A DNA stretch of 53,017 nucleotides from positions 1 to 53,017 of the forward strand of contig SHYG01000005.1 of the NCBI GenBank assembly GCA_009692925.1, in the 5' to 3' direction. Both the position numbers and the translations under genes were made by a program. The DNA is from Dehalococcoidia bacterium. GTDB lineage: Bacteria > Chloroflexota > Dehalococcoidia > Lucifugimonadales > UBA3495. The notes below the pieces were generated by a model. The model ran no database searches. It saw only the letters and a program-made list of their open reading frames with translations, and was not told where the DNA came from. Below, piece by piece: positions 24,803 through 31,789 of the stretch (within the stretch, counting starts at the first letter, position 1; every line of letters begins with the position of its first letter).

Positions 24803-26005
24803 CTACGCCGGCTTGTGCGCCACCACCTTGACGCTGGCGACGTTCTGCGGCATCCCCTCGCCGTCGAAGTGCAGGTTCTCCTCGGTCACCTGGATGTCCA
24901 CAAACCCGGCCCGGCGCAGGCGGCCCAGGTAGACCTCCCGGTGCTCGGCCCCGGCGATGCAGGAAGCCCAGGCCTCCGGGTCAGTGCGCACCGGCCCTTC
25001 CTGGGTCAGAGCCATCATGTCCGAGATGTGCATCCGCCCGCCGGGGGCCAGTACTCGGAACGCCCCCCGGAACACGGCGTCCTTGTCGGGCGATAAGACC
25101 ACCACGCAGTTGGAGATGACCACGTCCACGGAGGCGGCGGGCAGCGGGATGTTCTCCAGCTCGCCGCGGATGAACTCCACGTTGGTAACTCCCAGCTTGG
25201 CCTGGTTGCGCCGGGCCAGCTCCAGCATATCCGGGGTCATGTCCAGGCCAATGACGCGACCCGTTGCCCCCACCTGCTGGGCGGCCAGGAAGCAGTCAAT
25301 GCCGCCGCCGGAGCCCAAATCCAGCACACGCTCTCCGGGGCGCAGGCTGGCCATGGCCGTGGGGTTGCCGCAGCCCGCCGAGGCGGCCACCACTGACGCG
25401 GGCAGGCCGTTAATCTGGCCCTCGCTGTAGAGGCGCAGCGCCCGGTCTAGGTCCGCGGGGCCGCAGCAGCCCGAGTCGCCGCAGTTGCTGCTGGGCGCTG
25501 GAGTGAGTTCGATCACCCGCCGGGCCTTGGCGCCGTATCGGTTGCGCACCAGTTCCTTGACTTCCTCGGGGTTGGTTGGCGTGTTGGCGGTCATGGTGTC
25601 CCTCCCGTTCTGTATCGTTCCGGCAGTCCCAACTCCATTGTGCTGGCCCATGGCCTGGGCGACGGTCTCATGCACCCGTGGCAGCATCTTCTCCCACACG
25701 CGGGCCGCCGCCCGCAGCGCCTCCTGGCCTGAGGGGGTCAGCCAGCACACCCGGCGCTGGCGGCCACGATGTTCCTCTACGCGGCACTCCACGTAGCCGC
25801 CCTCCTCCAGCTCCTTTACGGTGGAGTAGACCATGGCCTCCGTAGGCTCGCAGCACCCCTGGCAGGCTTCCTTGATGGCCTGATTCAGGCCGTAGCCGTG
25901 CACCGGCCCCCGGTCAAGCTGCGCCAGCAGCAGGAACCGGCACAGGCTGCGTTTCACCAGGTTTTCCCAGTAGGCTTCGTCGCGCATGGAGACCGCTTCG
26001 TTCAT
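24803..26005 (-). CDS. arsM: PadR-like regulator fused in frame to arsenite methyltransferase ArsM
   Basis: One 400-residue open frame. Residues about 15-120 form a PadR-type winged helix (HGYGLNQAIKEA, then MVYSTVKELEEGGYVE) with a CQGCC cluster that could sense As(III). Residues 138-400 are ArsM, which methylates arsenite with S-adenosylmethionine: VLDLGSGGG binds SAM, and the three arsenic-binding cysteines are present (AGCGNP, SNCVVVLSPDK, ASCIAGA). ATG at codon 138 (25594) has a strong GGGAGG site, so a separate 263-residue ArsM can also be made. The first ATG (26005) is preceded by CAGGG. A palindromic operator overlaps its promoter. Such regulators and ArsM are normally separate genes. 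Confidence 0.85.
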   Translation of the reverse strand: MNEAVSMRDEAYWENLVKRSLCRFLLLAQLDRGPVHGYGLNQAIKEACQGCCEPTEAMVYSTVKELEEGGYVECRVEEHRGRQRRVCWLTPSGQEALRAAARVWEKMLPRVHETVAQAMGQHNGVGTAGTIQNGRDTMTANTPTNPEEVKELVRNRYGAKARRVIELTPAPSSNCGDSGCCGPADLDRALRLYSEGQINGLPASVVAASAGCGNPTAMASLRPGERVLDLGSGGGIDCFLAAQQVGATGRVIGLDMTPDMLELARRNQAKLGVTNVEFIRGELENIPLPAASVDVVISNCVVVLSPDKDAVFRGAFRVLAPGGRMHISDMMALTQEGPVRTDPEAWASCIAGAEHREVYLGRLRRAGFVDIQVTEENLHFDGEGMPQNVASVKVVAHKPA

Positions 26006-26020
26006 GTGCTATACCCTGTT

Positions 26021-26039
26021 TACTAAAGTCGGTTTAGTA
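26021..26039. promoter_or_regulatory. Palindromic operator, probable PadR-ArsM binding site
   Basis: TACTAAA (26021-26027), 5-nt spacer GTCGG, TTTAGTA (26033-26039): a perfect 7-bp dyad. It covers the end of the -10 box and the predicted transcription start of the padR-arsM gene, as expected for autorepression. Confidence 0.7.
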
Positions 26040-26065
26040 TAGACACGGCGCCGGTTGGTCGTCAA
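26036..26065 (-). promoter_or_regulatory. Promoter of the padR-arsM gene
   Basis: On the minus strand TTGACG (26065-26060) and TATACT (26041-26036) are 18 bp apart. The -10 box overlaps the palindromic operator, so a bound regulator would block RNA polymerase. Confidence 0.65.
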
Positions 26066-26091
26066 CCCTCCGCCGGCCCATCAGCGACCTG

Positions 26092-26100
26092 TGGTAGAAT
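26092..26100 (+). promoter_or_regulatory. Extended -10 for the enolase-superfamily gene
   Basis: TGGTAGAAT (hexamer 26095-26100), about 60 bp before ATG 26159, with no good -35. It matches the TGnTAnAAT pattern seen upstream of several other genes in this window. Confidence 0.4.
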
Positions 26101-26158
26101 GGGGCTCCATCGGCGCCGGCCAACCCAGTGAACATAACCGGAATTGAGGGCTACTGAC

Positions 26159-27244
26159 ATGAAGATAACCCGCGCCCGCACCCGCGTGGTGCGCACTCCG
26201 GCGGACAACCCCCTAGTGGTGGGAATCCCCCAGCCGGGCACTAGGGATTTCGTCACCCTGGAGCTGGATACCGACGATGGCATCCAGGGCATCGGCCTGA
26301 CCTTCTTCGGCGGGGCGTTGACCCAGGCGCTGAAGCGGGCGGTGGATGACCTGGCTGCCCTGATTATCGGCGACGACCCCATGCCGGTGGAGGCCATCGC
26401 CGCCAAGCTGCGCCGGGCCGCCGCCAGCGCCGGGCCGGGGGGCATCTTCACCCTGGCCCTGTCCGCCATTGACATCGCCCTGTGGGACATTAAAGGCAAG
26501 GCCCTGAACCAGTCCGTCAGCGCGCTGCTGGGCGGGTATCGGGACCGGGCGCCCACCTACGCCAGCGGCGCGCTGATGCGGCCTTTCAACATAGAGTATC
26601 TGGCGGAGGCGGGCCCGCGCCTGGTGGAGATGGGCTTCCGGCAGATGAAGACCCAGCTGGGCGCGGAGCCTTCCGCAGCCAAGGCGGTGGAGCGCATCCA
26701 GGTGCTGCGGGAGGCCATCGGCGACGACATTGACCTGATGTGCGACATCAACCAGCTCTGGAGCGTCAACCAGGCCATCGACATCGGCAGCCGCCTGGAG
26801 CCCTACCACCTGTTCTGGCTGGAGGATGTGGTCGCCCACGACGACTATCAGGGTTTGGCCCGGGTGGCCGATGCCCTCACCACGCCCATCGCCGCCGGCG
26901 AGTATGTTTACGGCATTGCGCCCTTCCGGCACATGGTGGAGCACCGGTCCATTGACATCGTAATGGTGGACCTGCTGCGGGTGGGCGGCATCACCCAGTT
27001 CCGCAAGGTGGCGGGCATGGCGGAGGCCTTTAACCTGCCGGTAGTGAGCCACCTGGTGCCGGAGATCCAGGTGCATACCATGTGCGCCATCCCCAACGGC
27101 CTGACGGTGGAGTACATGCCCTGGTCCCTGCGGTTGTTTGAGGAGACTCCGGTGATCAAGGACGGGCAGATACTGGTGCCCCAGAAGCCGGGGCTGGGCC
27201 TCCAGTTCAGCCAGGACACTTTCCGGCAATATGAGGTAGATTAG
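26159..27244 (+). CDS. Mandelate racemase/muconate lactonizing (enolase superfamily) protein with Lys-to-Gln change
   Basis: 361-residue enolase-superfamily enzyme of the mandelate racemase branch. Metal ligands align as Asp 196 (MCDINQ), Glu 222 (LEDVV) and Glu 248 (GEYVYG). The Asp-His dyad is Asp 271 and His 298. The KxK motif is reduced to Lys 164-Thr-Gln 166, so the second catalytic lysine is missing and the enzyme should rely on the His-Asp dyad, as in one-base acid-sugar dehydratases. The substrate cannot be assigned. The ATG at 26159 gives the family start MKITRARTRVVR; an in-frame ATG 15 bases earlier is less likely. Confidence 0.87.
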   Translation: MKITRARTRVVRTPADNPLVVGIPQPGTRDFVTLELDTDDGIQGIGLTFFGGALTQALKRAVDDLAALIIGDDPMPVEAIAAKLRRAAASAGPGGIFTLALSAIDIALWDIKGKALNQSVSALLGGYRDRAPTYASGALMRPFNIEYLAEAGPRLVEMGFRQMKTQLGAEPSAAKAVERIQVLREAIGDDIDLMCDINQLWSVNQAIDIGSRLEPYHLFWLEDVVAHDDYQGLARVADALTTPIAAGEYVYGIAPFRHMVEHRSIDIVMVDLLRVGGITQFRKVAGMAEAFNLPVVSHLVPEIQVHTMCAIPNGLTVEYMPWSLRLFEETPVIKDGQILVPQKPGLGLQFSQDTFRQYEVD

Positions 27245-27249
27245 CGACC

Positions 27250-27338
27250 AGCAATCAGCCGTCAGCTTTCGGCAGTCATCCCCCGCCCCTCCCAGGGTGG
27301 AGGGAAGCTGATAGCTGACTGCTGAGGGCTGACAGCTT
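27250..27338. repeat. AGCTGA-type quasi-palindromic repeat
   Basis: Arms of the form AATCAGCCGTCAGCTTTCGG and its loose complement AGCTGATAGCTGACTGCTG... (27306-27338) flank a CCCGCCCC/GGGTGG core. It resembles the better 38-bp pair at 41897-42010. It separates the enolase-superfamily gene from the NIPSNAP gene. Confidence 0.6.
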
Positions 27339-27355
27339 AAACGAGGAGGACAATC

Positions 27356-27667
27356 ATGGTGGCACAGCTACGCATCTACACCATCAACCGGGGGATGATG
27401 GACTCATTCCTGAAGCTGTTTAACGAGCACATCCGGCCACTGCACGACCGCCTGGGTATACCAGTGGTGGCGTCCTACACCAACGCCGACCGCACCGAGT
27501 TCATCTGGGTGCGCCGGTTCAACAGTCTGGAGGAGATCCCCGCCAAGGAGGCGGAGTTCCGTACCTCGCCGGAGCGTGTGGCGCTGGGTGAGCGGCCCCA
27601 GAGCCACATCGCCAAGATGGAGGTGCGGGTAATCCAGGAAGTGCCCGCCCCGGCCCGGGTGCGGTAG
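27356..27667 (+). CDS. NIPSNAP family protein
   Basis: 103-residue ferredoxin-like-fold protein of the NIPSNAP family: QLRIYTINRGMMDSFLKLFNEHIRPLHDRLGI, then the acidic/aromatic strand EFIWVRRFNSLEEIPAKEAEF. Bacterial members are small enzymes or binding proteins of unknown substrate and often sit with catabolic genes. The start has AGGAGG about 8 nt upstream. It follows the enolase-superfamily gene across the quasi-palindrome, so cotranscription is possible. Confidence 0.85.
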   Translation: MVAQLRIYTINRGMMDSFLKLFNEHIRPLHDRLGIPVVASYTNADRTEFIWVRRFNSLEEIPAKEAEFRTSPERVALGERPQSHIAKMEVRVIQEVPAPARVR

Positions 27668-27678
27668 ATGCAAAGGTG

Positions 27679-27702
27679 GGGGCAGGTTTCAAACCCGTCC
27701 CC
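27679..27702. terminator. Imperfect hairpin between convergent NIPSNAP and GNAT genes
   Basis: GGGGCAGGTTT at 27679-27689 pairs loosely with AAACCCGTCCCC (27691-27702): outer 4 bp, an internal loop, inner 5 bp. It resembles the GGGGC...GCCCC palindromes at 10941 and 22956. It overlaps the stop codon region of the GNAT gene. Confidence 0.4.
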
Positions 27703-28181
27703 TACAACTCCTTCCGCATCTCAATGTGGCGGATGCCGGCGTCCAGGAATACTTGCCCGTGCTCTTGGTAGCCGTGGGCGGCGTAGAAGGCCTTGACGTA
27801 CTCCTGGGCATGGAGGTAGCAGTGGCGCATTCCCTGGGCGCTGGCCTGGGCCTCCAGGTAGTCCAGGATCTGCCCGCCAACGCCCTGTCGCCGCCACGGC
27901 TGGTCCACCGCCATGCGGCCGATCTGCACCGTTTCTGGCCCCCGGCGCACCAGGCGCCCGGTGCCCACTACTTCGCCCGACACTAACGCGATGGCATGGG
28001 CCGCCGCGGCGTCGGCGTCGTCCAGCTCCTCTTCCGGGGGCACCGACTGCTCCGCCACAAACACCCGGAAACGCACGGCGATGGCCCCTTCCAGTTCCTG
28101 CTCCGTCTCCGCCAGCCTGACCTCTACGTCCACCAGACGGCGGTTCGTCCGGTCCTCCTGCTCCCAGGCCAGGCCCGTCAC
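27702..28181 (-). CDS. GNAT family N-acetyltransferase
   Basis: 159-residue acetyltransferase. The acetyl-CoA loop is RRQGVGGQILDYLEAQA, with preceding IGRMAVDQPW and the late YLHAQEYVKAFYAAHGY typical of ElaA-like GNAT proteins. The acceptor is unknown. The start is GTG at 28181, overlapping the TGA stop of the previous gene (28178-28180, GTGA), so it is translationally coupled to the PPC-like protein gene. Confidence 0.83.
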   Translation of the reverse strand: MTGLAWEQEDRTNRRLVDVEVRLAETEQELEGAIAVRFRVFVAEQSVPPEEELDDADAAAAHAIALVSGEVVGTGRLVRRGPETVQIGRMAVDQPWRRQGVGGQILDYLEAQASAQGMRHCYLHAQEYVKAFYAAHGYQEHGQVFLDAGIRHIEMRKEL

Positions 28182-29113
28182 CTGCCCGCTCCATCGGCAA
28201 AGATGAGGGTGTATTGGGCGCCCTGGCCCTGATTGCTCAGGCGCAGCAGGTAGCGGCCCGCCGGGCGCTGGGCGAAGTCCACCAGGCCGTCCCGTCGCAC
28301 CCGCTCCTCCGCCGCTACCCGCCCGCCGGCGTCAACGTGTCGCAGGGTTATCTCCACGTCGTCGTACTCGTCGTACAGGCACTCCAGCTTCAGGCTGGCG
28401 GTGCCTTGAAACTGGTAGTAGTCCACCGGGTCTTGCGACCCCACCAGTCCCTGGTAGGCCCGGTTTGGACTCAGCAACATCGCTTGGTCCGCCGTGCCGG
28501 GCACGTCGGACCCGGAGCCGGCGTCGTCCTGCCCTTGCAGCCGCAGGCCCACAGTGTACTCCCCCTGGGCGATGGCTGAGCCGCTCACTACCCGCAGGAA
28601 GTACACGCCTCCCGACGTGTTGCTGGTGAGGATGGAGAAATATCCGTAGGTGGCGCATTCGCCGCCGCCGTGAAACACGGGGTTGCCGGCGGCGTCCAGA
28701 GGGGCGATTTGCACGCAGGTCTGGGTGGAGTTCACGTCGTCCTCCGCCAGGGAGCTGGGTGGGACATTGAACTGATGGTAGACGGTGCCACCAGGACCTG
28801 CCACGCCACGGCTGTCGCCCGGCTGGATTGCGATGGCGCCACTAATGGCGGCGGTTGGCGCCGTGGCAGGCAGAGGGTTAGGGATGCCGGCATTGCCTGC
28901 GGGTGGCCGCAGGGTGGCGGGCTGCGTCACGGCGGGCTGTGGCGTGGCAGTGGCCGCCGCCGGTGTGATATCGGGACTTGATGGTGGTCTGGATACCAGG
29001 ATGATGGTAACCAGGCCGCCCACCGCGGTGATGAGCGTGGCCAGGCCGGTGAGAATCCCCGGCAGGGTGAACCAGAATGCGACGAAGGAACCTTTACCCG
29101 GATTTTCAGCCAT
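28178..29113 (-). CDS. Membrane-anchored protein with PPC-like beta domains
   Basis: 311-residue protein: a short cytosolic N-terminus, one membrane helix (FWFTLPGILTGLATLITAVGGLVTIIL), a Pro/Ala/Thr-rich stalk, and two beta-rich extracytoplasmic modules. The last reads DPVDYYQFQGTASLKLEC...GRYLLRLSNQGQGAQYTLIF, typical of bacterial pre-peptidase C-terminal (PPC) domains that decorate secreted proteins. No catalytic motif. It is coupled by a GTGA overlap to the GNAT gene, which is an odd pairing without a clear functional link. Confidence 0.65.
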   Translation of the reverse strand: MAENPGKGSFVAFWFTLPGILTGLATLITAVGGLVTIILVSRPPSSPDITPAAATATPQPAVTQPATLRPPAGNAGIPNPLPATAPTAAISGAIAIQPGDSRGVAGPGGTVYHQFNVPPSSLAEDDVNSTQTCVQIAPLDAAGNPVFHGGGECATYGYFSILTSNTSGGVYFLRVVSGSAIAQGEYTVGLRLQGQDDAGSGSDVPGTADQAMLLSPNRAYQGLVGSQDPVDYYQFQGTASLKLECLYDEYDDVEITLRHVDAGGRVAAEERVRRDGLVDFAQRPAGRYLLRLSNQGQGAQYTLIFADGAGR

Positions 29114-29225
29114 GCCGGCTCACCATGCCCGGCCTGCCGTGGTGCTGGAAGCTGGCCTCCCGGATGCTAGAACTCAAGGCGCTGGATTGGGTCATTAGCT
29201 GTCTCCCCCTGCCGATGTGGATGCT

Positions 29226-30326
29226 CTACGGGAACATGATGGCGCCGCGGCCCACTTCGCCGCGGTCCATGTCGTCATAGGCCTCATTCACCTGATCCAG
29301 GGTGTAGTGGCGCACCACTAGGTCGTCCAGGTTTAGCTTGCCCGCCAGGTACATCTCCACCAGCGTGGGCATGTCCACCCGGGACCGCGCCGAGCCGTAG
29401 TAAGTCCCCCGCAGGGTTTTCTCGTTGCGCACCAGGTCCACCGCGTTGATTGACGCCTCGTCGCCGATGGGGGCAATGCCCACCACCGTCACGATGCCGG
29501 ACTTGCCGCACATGTCATAGGCGGCCTTCACCGTCTCCGCCGAGCCAAACACCTCAAAGGTGTAGTCGGCGCCCCGGCCGCCGGTAAGCTCCTTCACCTG
29601 GGCTACGGGGTCCCGGTCGGCGGCATTGACCATGTGGGTCGCCCCGAACTTCATGGCGAACTCCAGCTGGCCGTCCCGGATGTCCACCGCAATAATCTTG
29701 CCGGCGTTGGCGAGCTTGGCCCCCATAATCACGTTCAGGCCCACGCCGCCGCAGCCCACCACCGCCACGGTGCTGCCCGCCCGCACCTTGGCGCTGAACA
29801 GGGCCGCGCCCACGCCGGTGGGCACGCAGCAGCCGATCATGGCGGCTTTGTCCATGGGTATCGGAGTTTTCTGTGGAACGGGCACGCAGCCCGTTTCCGG
29901 CACCACGGCGTACTCGGCAAAGCACGCCACCTTGCCCATGTGGTGGAGGGACTGGCGCCCCTTGTGCAGGCGGCAGGTGCCGTCGTACATGAAGGGGCCG
30001 GTAGCCATATGGGTGTCGCAAATATTGGAGCGGCCCTCCAGGCACGACTGACATCGGCCGCAGGCGGGCACGAAGGAGAGAATCACCTGGTCGCCGGGCT
30101 TGGTCGTGGTTACGCCGGGGCCCACCCGCTCCACGGTGCCGGCGCCCTCGTGGCCCAGCACCGCGGGCAGCCGGATGTGGGCGTCGCCGTGCATGAAGTG
30201 GCGGTCGCTGCGGCAGATGCCGGCGGCGCCGATTTTCACCAGCACCTCTCCAGCTTTGGGCTCGTCCAGCTCCACATCTTCCACCACCAGGGGTTGGCCG
30301 TATTGGTACAACACCGCAGCCTTCAC
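29226..30326 (-). CDS. Zinc-dependent alcohol dehydrogenase
   Basis: 366-residue medium-chain dehydrogenase. The catalytic zinc site is formed by Cys of GICRSD, His-Glu of GHEGAG and Cys in MIGCCVPTG; the structural zinc site is CGRCQSC...C (CLEGRSNIC). The NAD-binding GCGGVGLNV follows. The overall pattern is close to class III or aryl-alcohol dehydrogenases; the substrate is unknown. Start GTG 30326 gives VKAAVLYQYG and has GGAGG 7 nt upstream. The ATG at 30359 would add an atypical leader. Confidence 0.88.
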   Translation of the reverse strand: MKAAVLYQYGQPLVVEDVELDEPKAGEVLVKIGAAGICRSDRHFMHGDAHIRLPAVLGHEGAGTVERVGPGVTTTKPGDQVILSFVPACGRCQSCLEGRSNICDTHMATGPFMYDGTCRLHKGRQSLHHMGKVACFAEYAVVPETGCVPVPQKTPIPMDKAAMIGCCVPTGVGAALFSAKVRAGSTVAVVGCGGVGLNVIMGAKLANAGKIIAVDIRDGQLEFAMKFGATHMVNAADRDPVAQVKELTGGRGADYTFEVFGSAETVKAAYDMCGKSGIVTVVGIAPIGDEASINAVDLVRNEKTLRGTYYGSARSRVDMPTLVEMYLAGKLNLDDLVVRHYTLDQVNEAYDDMDRGEVGRGAIMFP

Positions 30327-30480
30327 AGCAACGCCTCCTAAGGTTGGATCAGGGGTCATTGGGAGTCTATCATCCGCCGCGGGCTGTGGCCTGTCAACAC
30401 CATGGCGCAGCAGGGCATCCCCAGTGCGGTGGTGGGCTAGCCCTCTGGAGATTACAGTCAAAACCCCCAATCATAGAATT

Positions 30481-31740
30481 ATGATGAACGGTAACTTGGT
30501 CAGCCGCATATTTGTGCGCCTAGCCCTGGCGTTGGTGCTGGCGCTGGTTTCGCTCTTGCTTGGTACGGAGCCATCCCATGCCGCCGCGTCGGTGACCCTG
30601 GCGCCCGCCACAGCTCTGCCCAACCAGGCAGTTTCAGTCACCGGCGCGGGATTCACCGCGGGCGCCGGCGTCACTATTGCCAGCATCTCGCTGGGCGGAG
30701 TAGTCCTGCCCAACAGCAAGATAAACGCCGGCTCCGGTAATGCGATCCAGGTGGACAGCGCCGGCAACTTCGTCGCCATCGTGCTGGTGCCAATAACCGG
30801 GGCCACTCTGGCTGCCGGGGGTTTAGCACTGTTAGTCACCGATAGCATGGGGGCCAGCAGTTCGGCCAGTCTTACTATCCCAGCCCCCGCCTTGACTGTG
30901 ACCCCTGCCGCTGGCCGGGCGGCCACTGATGTAACGGTCAACGGCTCCAATTACCCTGTGAACAGTTCCCGGGTCGGCTCTGATTGCCCGCCGGCGGTGG
31001 ATATATACTACGAAAACTTCGGCGCCCTCACCTCCAAGCTCCTCGCTACGGTAGTCCCCGCCTCCACCGGCAAATTTTCTGCTGCTCTCAAAGTTCCGGT
31101 GGGCGCCAAAGTTGGCGTAACCAACAAATTTTACGCTCGGACAGTGGGGGGGCCAGAAAGTGGACCCACTGCTACCCATTCGGTGCCTGCGCCTAAGTTG
31201 AGCATTAGCCCCACTTCTGGCGCGCCCGATGCCACGGTGACGGTCACTGGGGTGGACTTTCCCGCATACACGCCGGTACGTGATTTGGCCTTCGCCCACG
31301 TGGGCCTGCTTAGCGCAACCGCGGCCTCCACCAACAGCGAAGGCGTCGTCACGCTAACGGTGAAGATACCTTTGCTGGAGGACGGTGCCTACCCCGTGCG
31401 ATTGCAGGTGTGGGATAACACCTGCATTACGGCCTTCACCATAGTGGGCAGTTGGTTCACTCTGCCGCCTCCGCCCGCGCCGGAGCCCCTATTTGCCGTG
31501 GCCGCAGAGGCCCTGGCGCCGCTGCAGACGAACTTGGTGCGGGTGTGGAACCTGGACAACGCCACCAAGAACTGGTCGTTCTACGATCCAGATCCAGATC
31601 CAGCCTTTGCCAGCCTGGGCAGTCTGGACAAGCTGGTGGACGGTCGGGTCTACTGGATGCGGCTGGTAACCGACCAAACAGTGGTGCTAAACGGCAAGGA
31701 GCGCGCCCTTTTTCAGGGCTGGAACCTTATTCCCTGGTAG
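30481..31740 (+). CDS. Exported TIG/IPT-repeat protein
   Basis: 419 residues. A signal peptide (about 1-35, SRIFVRLALALVLALVSLLL then a SHAAA cut site) is followed by three or four immunoglobulin-like TIG modules, recognisable by repeats of L-x-P-x-x-G...V-T-V-T/S-G-x-x-F. The C-terminal 80 residues (LVRVWNLDNATKNWSFYDP ... YWMRL ... GWNLIPW) form a separate domain often seen at the end of Chloroflexota surface proteins. A GATCCA hexanucleotide run encodes DPDPDP. No enzymatic motif. The ribosome site is weak and ATG 30484 is an alternative start. Confidence 0.75.
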   Translation: MMNGNLVSRIFVRLALALVLALVSLLLGTEPSHAAASVTLAPATALPNQAVSVTGAGFTAGAGVTIASISLGGVVLPNSKINAGSGNAIQVDSAGNFVAIVLVPITGATLAAGGLALLVTDSMGASSSASLTIPAPALTVTPAAGRAATDVTVNGSNYPVNSSRVGSDCPPAVDIYYENFGALTSKLLATVVPASTGKFSAALKVPVGAKVGVTNKFYARTVGGPESGPTATHSVPAPKLSISPTSGAPDATVTVTGVDFPAYTPVRDLAFAHVGLLSATAASTNSEGVVTLTVKIPLLEDGAYPVRLQVWDNTCITAFTIVGSWFTLPPPPAPEPLFAVAAEALAPLQTNLVRVWNLDNATKNWSFYDPDPDPAFASLGSLDKLVDGRVYWMRLVTDQTVVLNGKERALFQGWNLIPW

Positions 31741-31789
31741 TCTGGCCCTGGTAGTCTGGTAGTCTTGGCTTGGTCTGCCCTGCCGAGCG

